DNA of 10,566 bases from CAITQP01 sp964387965. GTDB taxonomy: Bacteria; Patescibacteriota; Minisyncoccia; Phycocordibacterales; UBA9973. The stretch covers positions 1 to 10,566 of the forward strand of contig CAYLXO010000020.1 in the NCBI GenBank assembly GCA_964387965.1. Reading direction: 5' to 3'. Below the pieces are notes generated by a model. The model did no database searches, was not told the DNA's origin, and worked only from the letters and a program-made list of their open reading frames with translations. The translations under genes were made by a program, and so were the position numbers. Shown in pieces: positions 1 to 8,090 of the stretch (position 1 is its first letter; each line of letters begins with the position of its first letter).

Positions 1-3000
1 ATGAAAACAATCGATACAAATTCAAACTTCGATGCTATCTCGCTTAAGCTTGCATCTCCAGACCGAATTCGTGAATGGTCATACGGAGAAGTAACAAAGC
101 CAGAAACAATCAACTACCGTACAGGACGATCTGAACGTGGAGGACTTTTCGACGAGCGAATATTCGGTCCAGAAAAAGACTATGAATGTTACTGTGGAAA
201 ATACCGCCGAATTCGTTACAAGGATATTGTGTGTGAAAAGTGTGGCGTTGAAGTAACACGCTCAATCGTACGTCGTGAACGTATGGGTCACATCGAACTT
301 GCAAGTCCAGTTGCACACATCTGGTTCTTGCGCGGTGTTCCATCACGAATGTCTATTCTTCTTAACATCACTGCAACTGATCTTGAAAAGGTAATTTACT
401 TTGCTGGATACATCATCATGCGTGTGTATCAGGATGAAAAAGACAAAATAATCAAAAATCTTGAGAACGAATACAAGACAAAGGTAAAGTCATCAGCTGA
501 TGATGATACAAAACAAAAGTTGAAGGATCTTCTTTCAACAACAAAGAAAGAAATCAACGAAATCTACGAAGGAAAAGTTCTTACTGAAATTGCATACCAC
601 CGCTACTCACTTAAGTACGGAACATGTTTTGAAGCATCAATCGGTGCAGAAGCTATTTATTCAATCTTGAAAAATCTTGATTTGAACAAGCTTCGTGAAC
701 TTACTGAAGCATCAGTTGAAAAAGCTTCAACAGTAGAACGTGAGAAGCTTGAAAAGCGTCTCTCACTTATTCGTTCAATGATAACAAGTGGAATCCGTCC
801 AGAATGGATGTTCCTTACTGTTATCCCAGTTATTCCACCAGCACTTCGACCGATGGTGGCTCTTGATGGAGGACGTCATGCGACTTCTGATATCAACGAC
901 CTCTACCGTCGTGTTATCAACCGAAACAACCGTCTTGCAAAATTGAAGGGAATCGGTGCGCCAGACGTTATCTTGCGTAACGAAAAGCGTATCTTGCAAG
1001 AAGCAGTTGATGCTCTTATCGACAACTCAATCGCTCGTCAGAGTGACTCTGTTGCGATGAATCAAGCACAGCGACGCGCTTTGAAATCACTTTCTGATAA
1101 CTTGAAATCAAAGCAGGGTCTCTTCCGTCAGAACTTGCTCGGAAAGCGCGTGGACTACTCAGGACGTTCTGTGATCGTTGTCGGTCCAAACTTGAAACTC
1201 AATCAGTGTGGACTTCCAAAGCACATGGCGCTTGAACTCTTCCGCCCATTCGTAATCTCAAAACTTATCGAGCGTGAACACGCATACAACATTCGTGGAG
1301 CAAACCGTCTTATCGAAGATGGAATTCCAGAAGTATGGGCGATCCTCGAAGAAGTTATTACAGGAAAGCACGTTATGCTCAACCGTGCGCCAACACTTCA
1401 CCGTCTAGGTATTCAGGCTTTCCAGCCAGTGTTGATTGAAGGAAATGCTATTCAGGTACACCCACTCGTTTGTCCAGCGTTCAACGCCGACTTCGACGGA
1501 GACCAAATGGCTGTATATGTTCCGCTTTCAAAACCTGCGCAGGATGAAGCTCGTGACCGAATGGCATCAAACAAAAACCTTTTGAAGCCTCAGAACGGAG
1601 ACCCAATCACATCACCACGTATGGATATGGTGCTTGGATGTTTCTGGATGACAAAGTTCGGAACAAATGAAAAGGGAGAAGGAATGATTTTCGCAAGTCC
1701 AAACCAAGCTATTACAGCGTATGACTTCGGAGTAGTTTCTCTTCGTGCAAAAATCAAAGTTCTTGGAACAGACAACGTTAAGTACGCAGGATTTAAGGGA
1801 GAGCCATTTGAAACAACAGTAGGACGTCTCTTCTTCAACTCAATTCTTCCAGAAGATTTCCCATTCTTGAACGAAACAATGACTCAGAAGCGTATGAACG
1901 CGCTTGTTGATGAATTCATCATGCACTACGGTATCGATGACACACCACGTGTGCTCGACAAAATTAAGACATTCGGATTCACATACAGTACAAAGTCAGG
2001 TACAAGTTGGGGTCTCGACAACATTCGTGTTCCAGAAGGAAAGAAAGAAGCTGTTGCTCGTGGACGCGCAAAAGAACTCGAAGTACACAATCAGTACAAT
2101 GATGGTCTTCTTTCTGCAGAAGAAAAATACCGAAAGGTTATTGAAATCTGGGAAGGTGTAAAGCGTGAAATCGAAGGAATGCTTCCTGCGACACTTATCG
2201 AAGGATCATCAGCGAGTGACATGATTACATCAGGTGCCCGTGGATCTATGTCAAACCTCTCACAGATGGCAGGTATGAAGGGTCTCATCATCTCACCAAG
2301 TGGACGTACAATTGATTTCCCAATCGTTCCATCATTCAAAGAAGGATTTTCTCCAATTGAATACTTCATTACAACTCACGGTTCACGTAAAGGTCTTGCC
2401 GACACTGCACTTAACACAGCGAAAGCCGGATACCTCACACGTCGTCTCGTTGACGTTGCACAAGATGTTGTTGTTACAGAAGAAGATTGTGGAACAAAGG
2501 ATGGAAAGATGATGCACAAGGACAATGTTCTTGGAATCGAAATTCCAATTTCAAAGACTATCCGTGGACGCGTACTTGCAGCTGATCTTAAGAATGCAAA
2601 GGGTGAAGTAATCCATAAGCGCGGAACGCTCATCACAAAAGAAGAAGCGCTCAAGCTTGAAAAGGATGGAATTACTGAAGCATACGTACGCACACCACTT
2701 ACTTGTAAGACAGCGTACGGAATTTGTCAGCAATGTTACGGTCTCGATCTCGGACGCAATCACATGGTGAAGGTCGGAGAAGCAGTAGGTATCGTCGCAG
2801 CGCAAGCTATCGGTGAACCAGGTACACAGCTTACACTTCGAACCTTCCACGCCGGAGGAGTTGCAGGAGTCGACATTACCGCTGGTCTTCCACGTGTCGA
2901 AGAAATCTTCGAACGCCGAATGCCAAAGAACCCAGCAGTTGTTACTCATGAAGACGGAACAGTTATTGATGTTCGCAACAATGGAACTGAAAAAGTTATC

Positions 3001-3633
3001 GTTGTATTGAATGACACAAAGGGAGATAAGAAATCAAATGAAGAAGAATACGTACTTCCTCCACACCGTATGCCTACAGTGAAGAAAGGAGACAACGTGA
3101 AGAAGGGAGATATCATGACAGATGGATCTGCAGATATTTCTGAAATCTTCAAATTCGGTGGACGTGAACGTGCAGAAGAATACATCATTCACGAAATCAA
3201 TAAAGTGTACGAACTTCAGGGTGCATCAATCGCACGTAAGCACATCGAAATTATCATCCGTCAGATGTTCTCACGTAAGAAAGTTAAGGATGCAGGAGAC
3301 ACAAGCTTCTCACCAGGTGAAATTGTTGAATCAATCGAACTTGCAGAAGAGAATGCTCGCATGAAGGAAGCAGGCACTGAAGAAGCAAAGGCAGATGGAC
3401 TTGTACTCGGTATTTCTGAAACTGCGCTTACAACAAAGAGCTGGCTCTCAGCGGCATCATTCCAAAACACAAACCGCGTTCTTATTACAAACGCAATTCG
3501 TGGTGGAGTAGACGATCTTCGTGGTCTTAAGGAAAACGTTATCATTGGACGCCTCATCCCTGCGGGAACAGGATTTGGAGTTAAAGAGGAGCGCCCAGAA
3601 AAAGCTCCTGAATTTCCAAGTTCAGCATCGTAG
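1..3633 (+). CDS. rpoC: DNA-directed RNA polymerase subunit beta-prime
   Basis: This is the largest catalytic subunit of bacterial RNA polymerase and holds the active-site magnesium. Seen in the 1210-residue product: the N-terminal zinc ribbon (C63, C65, C78, C81), the invariant NADFDGD loop at 495-501 with D497, D499 and D501 as metal ligands, a second zinc site (C830, C902, C909, C912), and the bridge-helix/trigger-loop region at about 926-953 (GEAVGIVAAQAIGEPGTQ onward). The length is close to that of compact bacterial beta-prime proteins, and I see no large lineage insertion, intein or frameshift. The window opens exactly on its ATG, and the N-terminus matches the family, so the gene is complete; its ribosome-binding region and the expected rpoB lie outside. 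The stop is TAG. Identification is secure. Confidence 0.98.
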   Translation: MKTIDTNSNFDAISLKLASPDRIREWSYGEVTKPETINYRTGRSERGGLFDERIFGPEKDYECYCGKYRRIRYKDIVCEKCGVEVTRSIVRRERMGHIELASPVAHIWFLRGVPSRMSILLNITATDLEKVIYFAGYIIMRVYQDEKDKIIKNLENEYKTKVKSSADDDTKQKLKDLLSTTKKEINEIYEGKVLTEIAYHRYSLKYGTCFEASIGAEAIYSILKNLDLNKLRELTEASVEKASTVEREKLEKRLSLIRSMITSGIRPEWMFLTVIPVIPPALRPMVALDGGRHATSDINDLYRRVINRNNRLAKLKGIGAPDVILRNEKRILQEAVDALIDNSIARQSDSVAMNQAQRRALKSLSDNLKSKQGLFRQNLLGKRVDYSGRSVIVVGPNLKLNQCGLPKHMALELFRPFVISKLIEREHAYNIRGANRLIEDGIPEVWAILEEVITGKHVMLNRAPTLHRLGIQAFQPVLIEGNAIQVHPLVCPAFNADFDGDQMAVYVPLSKPAQDEARDRMASNKNLLKPQNGDPITSPRMDMVLGCFWMTKFGTNEKGEGMIFASPNQAITAYDFGVVSLRAKIKVLGTDNVKYAGFKGEPFETTVGRLFFNSILPEDFPFLNETMTQKRMNALVDEFIMHYGIDDTPRVLDKIKTFGFTYSTKSGTSWGLDNIRVPEGKKEAVARGRAKELEVHNQYNDGLLSAEEKYRKVIEIWEGVKREIEGMLPATLIEGSSASDMITSGARGSMSNLSQMAGMKGLIISPSGRTIDFPIVPSFKEGFSPIEYFITTHGSRKGLADTALNTAKAGYLTRRLVDVAQDVVVTEEDCGTKDGKMMHKDNVLGIEIPISKTIRGRVLAADLKNAKGEVIHKRGTLITKEEALKLEKDGITEAYVRTPLTCKTAYGICQQCYGLDLGRNHMVKVGEAVGIVAAQAIGEPGTQLTLRTFHAGGVAGVDITAGLPRVEEIFERRMPKNPAVVTHEDGTVIDVRNNGTEKVIVVLNDTKGDKKSNEEEYVLPPHRMPTVKKGDNVKKGDIMTDGSADISEIFKFGGRERAEEYIIHEINKVYELQGASIARKHIEIIIRQMFSRKKVKDAGDTSFSPGEIVESIELAEENARMKEAGTEEAKADGLVLGISETALTTKSWLSAASFQNTNRVLITNAIRGGVDDLRGLKENVIIGRLIPAGTGFGVKEERPEKAPEFPSSAS

Positions 3634-3643
3634 TTAGAAAGTA

Positions 3644-3676
3644 ACGAGCGTTTTGCATACTCTGCAAAACGCTCGT
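3644..3676 (+). other. Perfect 14-bp hairpin between rpoC and dnaG
   Basis: The left arm 3644-3657 (ACGAGCGTTTTGCA) is exactly complementary to 3663-3676, with a 5-nt loop TACTC. It starts 10 bases after the rpoC stop. No U-tract follows (the next bases are ACGGGCTTCC), so it does not look like a standard intrinsic terminator. It could be a weak attenuator, an RNase processing site that separates rpoC from dnaG message, or a stabiliser of the rpoC 3' end. The hairpin is seen directly; its role is inferred. Confidence 0.6.
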
Positions 3677-3704
3677 ACGGGCTTCCGGGCATGCTATTTA
3701 TCGT

Positions 3705-5483
3705 ATGTCATCAACCGTCGAGAAAATCAAAGAGAAGCTATCAATCGTAGATGTTATTTCATCGTACTTGAAGCTTGAAAAAGCTGGCTCAAACTATAAA
3801 GCAGTTTGTCCTTTTCACAATGAAAAGTCGCCATCATTTTTTGTATCACCAGCGCGGAATAGTTATTACTGTTTTGGTTGTGGTGCAAAAGGAGATATTT
3901 TTTCTTTTGTCGAACAGTTCGAAGCACTTGATTTCAAGGGTGCGCTCGCGCTCCTTGCAACACGTGCCGGGGTAGAACTTGAACCATACAAAGGAGGGGA
4001 TACATCAGGTGATCGCAAAGAAAAAGAACGATTGTATGAACTCATGGAGCACGCATGCCGTTTTTTTGAAGATGAACTAAAAAATAGTAGTGAAGCACGA
4101 GATTATTTGAAGGCGCGAGGTGTAACAGATGAGACGGCAAAAGCTTTTCGTATCGGATTTGCAAAAGACGAATGGCGTGCACTTTCAAATGAAATGAAAA
4201 AGCGAGGTTTTTCTGAAAAAGAACTTGTTCTTGCAGGACTTGCAAAGCATCCAGATGAAAGTCCGAGCAAAGAAGCGTACGACAGATTTCGTGATCGCGT
4301 AATGTTTCCAATAGGAGATACAAGTGGGCGTATCATTGCCTTTTCTGGACGTATTTTGCATGCAGTAGAAAATGCAGGCGCAAAATATATCAACTCACCA
4401 GAAACTCCGATATTTAAAAAAGGAAGTACATTATACGGTCTTGATAAGGCAAAGTTTGAAATACGAAAGAAAGACCAAGCAATTTTGGTAGAAGGTCAGC
4501 TTGATCTCGTTCTCTCGCATCAAGCTGGATTTACAAATACTGTTGCATCGAGTGGAACAGCACTTACAGATTCACCGCTTGCAGATGAAGAGCGTGGGCT
4601 CCTTTCTGGTCTTGGACAAGTAAAAGCACTTTCAAACAATCTAGTTATTGCATACGATGGTGATAAAGCTGGAATGAAAGCTGCCGGACGTGCAGAAAAA
4701 ATCGGTCTTTCACTTGGTATGAACGTTAAAGTAGCAAAATTGCCAAAGGATCTTGATCCAGCTGATACTATTTTGCAGAAAGGTGAAGGGGAGTGGAAGA
4801 AAATAATAGATAGTGCAGAGCACATTATCCTGTTTTATCTCAAAGTTTTGAACGAGCATGATTTGTCAGAACATACACGAATGCGCGCAGTACGAGATCG
4901 AATCCTTCCATACATCGCAGCAATGCCGTCTGCCGTAGAACGAGCACACTTTCTTCGAGAAATACATCACAAGACTGGTATACCAGAAGAAGCTCTTCTT
5001 GAAGATGTTGTACAAATACGCGTTTTGGAACGAAGTAAACCAGATGCAATAGTTCACGAAGCAGAAAAAATTACGGCTGAAAAGCGTAATAGCAAAATAG
5101 AAGATAGATTGTTTGGGGTTTTGTTTTACGAAGAATCACTTTCTGAACCGCGCAAAGATCTGGATGAAATTAAAAAGAAAATTGAAGCAGTGTTAGGGAG
5201 AGATGCATTCAAAGTACTCTATGAAATCCCCGAAGAAAAGAAAAACGAAAAAATATTTGAAATTGAACTTTTATATAAGAATCCTGAACACATACAAAAA
5301 GATACTGACGAACTCATTCTTAATCTTGAAGAACAGGTGCTCGGTGACAGACTAGCTCACGTCATAGCAGAAATTGCTCGATGTGAAGGTAGAAATGATC
5401 ACGCAAGCGCAGTAGAATTACTTAAAGAATCACAAACCATTACAAGTCGTCTTAATAACATTAAAAGCAGTCGTTATATATAA
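3705..5483 (+). CDS. dnaG: DNA primase DnaG
   Basis: DnaG synthesises the RNA primers for the replication fork and normally works with the replicative helicase DnaB. The 592-residue product begins with the CHC2 zinc-binding domain (C35, H38, C56, C59, in CPFH...CFGC), which contacts template DNA. A primase core follows, and then the TOPRIM catalytic domain: the glutamate motif is EGQLD at 263-267, where EGYMD is usual, and the metal-binding aspartates are D318 and D320 in AYDGDKAG. About 25 residues between the GTALT motif and AYDGD look longer than in common homologues, suggesting a small insertion. The C-terminal third is poorly conserved by eye, as expected for the helicase-interaction region. 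The ATG at 3705 gives the usual short lead into the zinc domain; no Shine-Dalgarno precedes it. The gene ends 5 bases before the sigma gene, so the two are probably co-transcribed. Confidence 0.96.
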   Translation: MSSTVEKIKEKLSIVDVISSYLKLEKAGSNYKAVCPFHNEKSPSFFVSPARNSYYCFGCGAKGDIFSFVEQFEALDFKGALALLATRAGVELEPYKGGDTSGDRKEKERLYELMEHACRFFEDELKNSSEARDYLKARGVTDETAKAFRIGFAKDEWRALSNEMKKRGFSEKELVLAGLAKHPDESPSKEAYDRFRDRVMFPIGDTSGRIIAFSGRILHAVENAGAKYINSPETPIFKKGSTLYGLDKAKFEIRKKDQAILVEGQLDLVLSHQAGFTNTVASSGTALTDSPLADEERGLLSGLGQVKALSNNLVIAYDGDKAGMKAAGRAEKIGLSLGMNVKVAKLPKDLDPADTILQKGEGEWKKIIDSAEHIILFYLKVLNEHDLSEHTRMRAVRDRILPYIAAMPSAVERAHFLREIHHKTGIPEEALLEDVVQIRVLERSKPDAIVHEAEKITAEKRNSKIEDRLFGVLFYEESLSEPRKDLDEIKKKIEAVLGRDAFKVLYEIPEEKKNEKIFEIELLYKNPEHIQKDTDELILNLEEQVLGDRLAHVIAEIARCEGRNDHASAVELLKESQTITSRLNNIKSSRYI

Positions 5484-5488
5484 ACATT

Positions 5489-6796
5489 ATGGCAAGCAAG
5501 AAAAATACAAAAAAGAAAAAGGTTGTTGCGAAAAAACCAGCAAAAAAGGTGGTTAAGAAGCCTGTCGTCGCAAAAGCAAAGAAGCCTGCGAAGAAGGTAG
5601 TCAAAAAACCAGCAAAGGTAGTTGCAAAGAAGGCGAAGAAGGTTGCAGTGAAGCCAACCAAAAAAGCTCCAAAAGGGAAGACAAATGCGCTTTCTGCTCG
5701 TGTAAAATCACACGCTCCAAAAAAAGGAAAGACGATGACACGTGAACAACGTGCAGAGGAAATCGTCGGTAAAGGAAAAAAGCGCGGATTCATCACGTTT
5801 GATGAAATTTTGAGCGCATTCCCAAATGTTGAACAAGACGTAGATTTCTTGGATGTATTGTACGAAATGCTCACGACTGCGGGAGTAGACGTGCTTGAAG
5901 GTGGAAATCTTCTTGATATCGATACGCTTGAAGGTTTGGGCAAAGACGAAAAAGCTGATGGTGCATATGATTCTATTCAAATGTACTTGAAAGAAATCGG
6001 ACAATATCCGCTCATTCAAGCTGCTGAAGAAAAGGAACTCGCGAAACGAATTCAAGCAGGAGACAACGAAGCAAAAAACTTGCTTGCTCGTGCAAACCTT
6101 CGTCTTGTGGTGTCTATTGCAAAGAAATATGCAGGTCGTTCAAGTGACCTAACATTGCTTGACCTTATTCAGGAAGGAAACCTCGGTCTCTTTAAGGCAG
6201 TAGAAAAATTCGATTGGACAAAAGGATACAAGTTTTCAACGTACGCTACATGGTGGATTCGTCAGTCTATCACTCGCGCACTCGCAGACCAATCACGTAC
6301 TATCCGTATTCCAGTACACATGGTTGAAACAATCTCTAAATACAAGCAGGTATACCGCCGTCTTGCACAAGATCTTGGACGTGACCCACTTGCAGAAGAG
6401 GTTGCAACAGAAATGGGAATTGATGTCGAAAAAGTACACGTTATTGAAAACATCTCTCAAGATACAGTGTCACTCGAACAGCCGATTGGTGATGACGACG
6501 AAAAGTCTACTCGTGGTGAATTTATTGCAGATGATAAAATTCTTCGTCCAGACCAAGAAGCATCACGCCGAATTCTTACTGATCAAATCCGCGGAGTACT
6601 CGATGAGCTTTCTCCAAAAGAGCGAAAGATTCTTGAAATGCGCTACGGACTTTCAGACGGGGTACAGCATACCCTTGAAGAAGTAGGAACAGAATTTGGA
6701 GTGACTCGCGAACGTATTCGTCAGATTGAAGCTAAGGTGCACGAAAAGCTTCGAACACACGAAAAAATCTTGCGTTTGAAAAACTACTTCGACTAA
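5489..6796 (+). CDS. rpoD: Primary sigma-70 factor with Lys/Ala-rich N-terminal tail
   Basis: This is the housekeeping sigma factor, which directs RNA polymerase to -10/-35 promoters. In the 435-residue product, residues 2 to about 81 are a low-complexity basic tail of KKPAKK-type repeats. A region 1.1-like segment follows (about 84-140), then region 1.2 from about 160 and region 2, with the -10 reading helix YATWWIRQSITRAL from Y252. Region 3 (RTIRIPVHMVET onward) is next, and region 4.2 has the helix-turn-helix VTRERIRQIEAK at 405-416. The core residues match group 1 sigma factors, so canonical -35 and -10 boxes are expected. The start at 5489 lies 5 bases after dnaG and has no Shine-Dalgarno; the short gap suggests coupling. 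An in-frame ATG at 5735 (M83) lies just past the tail, behind an AAGGA-like site. The tail recalls the basic N-termini of some actinobacterial primary sigma factors and histone H1-like proteins. The gene could equally be labelled sigA. Confidence 0.96.
   Translation: MASKKNTKKKKVVAKKPAKKVVKKPVVAKAKKPAKKVVKKPAKVVAKKAKKVAVKPTKKAPKGKTNALSARVKSHAPKKGKTMTREQRAEEIVGKGKKRGFITFDEILSAFPNVEQDVDFLDVLYEMLTTAGVDVLEGGNLLDIDTLEGLGKDEKADGAYDSIQMYLKEIGQYPLIQAAEEKELAKRIQAGDNEAKNLLARANLRLVVSIAKKYAGRSSDLTLLDLIQEGNLGLFKAVEKFDWTKGYKFSTYATWWIRQSITRALADQSRTIRIPVHMVETISKYKQVYRRLAQDLGRDPLAEEVATEMGIDVEKVHVIENISQDTVSLEQPIGDDDEKSTRGEFIADDKILRPDQEASRRILTDQIRGVLDELSPKERKILEMRYGLSDGVQHTLEEVGTEFGVTRERIRQIEAKVHEKLRTHEKILRLKNYFD
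5724..5737 (+). promoter_or_regulatory. Possible internal ribosome binding site and start in rpoD
   Basis: AAGGA at 5724-5728 lies 6 bases before an in-frame ATG at 5735. Starting there would give a sigma factor from M83, without the basic tail but with regions 1.1 to 4. The annotated start at 5489 has no such site. Caution: AAG/AAA lysine codons make AAGGA-like strings common in this stretch, so this may be chance. Confidence 0.25.
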
Positions 6797-7599
6797 TGGC
6801 ACATACAAATATCTCAATTGTTGGTGTGGGGTCTATGGGGGGTGCTATCGCACTTGCCTGTGCGAAGTCTGCTGATTTTTCTGTAACGGCGATTAATCGT
6901 ACAGAGGCACGACTTCATGATCTAAAAAAGCTCACGAATTCAATTTCAGTATCTACTGACTATACTTCACTACAATCAGCTGATGTCGTGTTTCTTGCAG
7001 TAAAGCCTCAATCATTCGAGGAAACAAGCCTTCTTATAAAGGATGCGATAAATAAACAGGCACTCATTATTTCAGTAATGGCAGGGGTGTCGATTCAAAC
7101 AATTTCACGAAGTCTTGGAGTTTCGCGTGTTGTTCGAGCGATGCCTAACCTCGGTGCACTTCACGGTGAGTCTATGACTGTTTGGTATGGTTCAGGACTT
7201 ACAGAACATGACAAAGATTTTGCGCATGCCTGTTTTAGACTTCTTGGAAAAGAATTGCAGGTATTTGATGAAGACTATGTAGATAAGGCAACAGCAATTT
7301 CGGCAAGTGGAGCAGGATTTTTTGCTTATATTATCGAGGCGTATATTCGTGAAGTTGAGAGTATGGGATTCACGCACAATGATGCAACAATGCTTACTTT
7401 GCAAACTCTGCACGCTACAAATTCTGTGTTGCATGTAGGGGATACAAACCCAGAAGAATTTCGCAAAAAAGTAACCTCAAAAAAGGGAACAACTGAAGCA
7501 GGGTTAAAAATTCTGATGAAGGGTACGCTTTCTCGTGTTATCCGCAAGACACTTCTTCGAGCTTATAAGCGCGCACGTGAACTTTCACGTGGAAAATAG
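6796..7599 (+). CDS. proC: Pyrroline-5-carboxylate reductase-like protein
   Basis: By family, the enzyme reduces 1-pyrroline-5-carboxylate to proline with NAD(P)H. The 267-residue product has an N-terminal Rossmann nucleotide site, GVGSMG at 10-15, followed by an NRT dinucleotide-contact segment. It also has a VVRAMPNLGALHGESMT stretch typical of the family, and a C-terminal helical dimerisation domain with VTSKKGTTEAGL at 226-237. Two positions look unusual: the family signature SPGGTT reads SKKGTT here (K229, K230), and the SGSGPAY-type segment reads SGAGFFAY (171-178). Substrate specificity is therefore not certain. The ATG overlaps the last base of the sigma TAA, and no Shine-Dalgarno is visible, so translation is probably coupled to sigma. 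No proA or proB is in view. Confidence 0.85.
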   Translation: MAHTNISIVGVGSMGGAIALACAKSADFSVTAINRTEARLHDLKKLTNSISVSTDYTSLQSADVVFLAVKPQSFEETSLLIKDAINKQALIISVMAGVSIQTISRSLGVSRVVRAMPNLGALHGESMTVWYGSGLTEHDKDFAHACFRLLGKELQVFDEDYVDKATAISASGAGFFAYIIEAYIREVESMGFTHNDATMLTLQTLHATNSVLHVGDTNPEEFRKKVTSKKGTTEAGLKILMKGTLSRVIRKTLLRAYKRARELSRGK

Positions 7600-7618
7600 T
7601 ACTATTGTGTAAAATATT

Positions 7619-7627
7619 TGCTATACT
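7619..7627 (+). promoter_or_regulatory. Extended -10 promoter upstream of the DUF378 gene
   Basis: TGCTATACT is a TGn extended -10 element with TATACT at 7622-7627. It lies 19 bases after the proC stop and about 60 bases before the next start codon. No good -35 sits at 17 bases, which extended -10 promoters can tolerate. A second TATAAT at 7680-7685 lies only 3 bases before the ATG and could only serve a nearly leaderless message, for example from the ATG at 7695. Confidence 0.5.
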
Positions 7628-7688
7628 ATAGAGGCAGAACTGCTCTAACCTATCCGGGCAGGCATTAGTAGTTAATTTTTATAATCGT

Positions 7689-7970
7689 ATGTGTATGAAA
7701 AAATGTCAGTGTACACCATCTAAGATTGCTGAAATTTTGGTAATCATTGGAGGTCTTAACTGGGGATTGTACGGAGCAGGAATGCTCATGGGTGCAGATT
7801 GGAATCTTGTAGATATGCTTCTCGGTTCATGGCCAATGGTAGAAGCTATCGTCTACGTACTCGTAGGTGTTTCAGCTATCATGATGATTTTCGGATGCAA
7901 GTGTAAAAAGTGTAAGGAATGCATGGGAGATGCTCCAGCAGCAGCTCCAACAGCAGGTGCTCAGATGTAA
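7689..7970 (+). CDS. DUF378 family small membrane protein with terminal cysteine clusters
   Basis: The 93-residue product contains two hydrophobic helices. The first, about 13-34, carries ILVIIGGLNWGLYG, the hallmark of DUF378; the second, about 50-69, carries the VEAIVYVLVGVSAI stretch. The family has no established function. The copy here has cysteines at both ends: C2, C6 and C8 before the first helix, and C70, C72, C75 and C78 (CxCx2Cx2C) straight after the second. A short Ala/Pro-rich tail closes the protein. With two helices both termini should face the same side, so the clusters could meet and bind a metal; this is inference. ATG 7689 was taken because it is first, but ATG 7695 is equally possible and would lose C2. 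No Shine-Dalgarno is seen. The gene appears monocistronic, with its own promoter and a strong downstream hairpin. Confidence 0.85.
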   Translation: MCMKKCQCTPSKIAEILVIIGGLNWGLYGAGMLMGADWNLVDMLLGSWPMVEAIVYVLVGVSAIMMIFGCKCKKCKECMGDAPAAAPTAGAQM

Positions 7971-7978
7971 TTGAGCAA

Positions 7979-8037
7979 GCTTAAAACATATATTTTTAAG
8001 CAAAAAGGGGTGGCAGGCGAAAGCCTGCCACCCCTTT
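7979..8037 (+). terminator. Intrinsic terminator after the DUF378 gene, with preceding AT-rich hairpin
   Basis: The main stem pairs 8004-8018 with 8023-8037: 15 perfect base pairs closed by a GAAA tetraloop. The bases after it are AAATTTAGCCATTTTT, so the U-tract on this strand is short. The GAAA loop argues for plus-strand use, although the opposite strand has a longer T-run (TTTTTG) and could also terminate. Just before it, 7979-7986 pairs with 7994-8001 as a weaker 8-bp hairpin with a 7-nt loop. Confidence 0.8.
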
Positions 8038-8054
8038 AAATTTAGCCATTTTTG

Positions 8055-8085
8055 TGGTAAAATAGTGTTACAGTAGCATACTGTA
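8055..8085 (+). promoter_or_regulatory. Putative extended -10 promoter and palindrome before the glycosyltransferase
   Basis: TGGTAAAAT at 8055-8063 fits a TGn extended -10 with TAAAAT, and would place the transcript start near 8070. Overlapping that point, TACAGTA (8069-8075) and TACTGTA (8079-8085) form a perfect 7-bp inverted repeat with a 3-base centre, ending 5 bases before the ATG. It could be an operator or, in RNA, a hairpin over the start region. The half-site resembles LexA boxes of proteobacteria, but the arms are in the opposite order. The repeat is seen directly; the function is inferred. Confidence 0.4.
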
Positions 8086-8090
8086 TATCT

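Noticed and set aside
110..3692. Antisense open reading frames inside rpoC
   Set aside because: They lie opposite a fully conserved gene and show no recognisable domains or start signals.
5461..5943. 160-codon antisense frame opposite the sigma N-terminus
   Set aside because: Its Phe/Thr/Ala-rich repeats are the mirror of the Lys/Ala tail codons, not an independent protein.
7680..7685. TATAAT as the main promoter of the DUF378 gene
   Set aside because: It lies 3 bases before the ATG and has no -35; the extended -10 at 7619-7627 is better placed.
8069..8085. LexA SOS box before the glycosyltransferase
   Set aside because: The arms are TACAGTA then TACTGTA, the reverse order of the known CTGT-N8-ACAG box, and the spacing differs.
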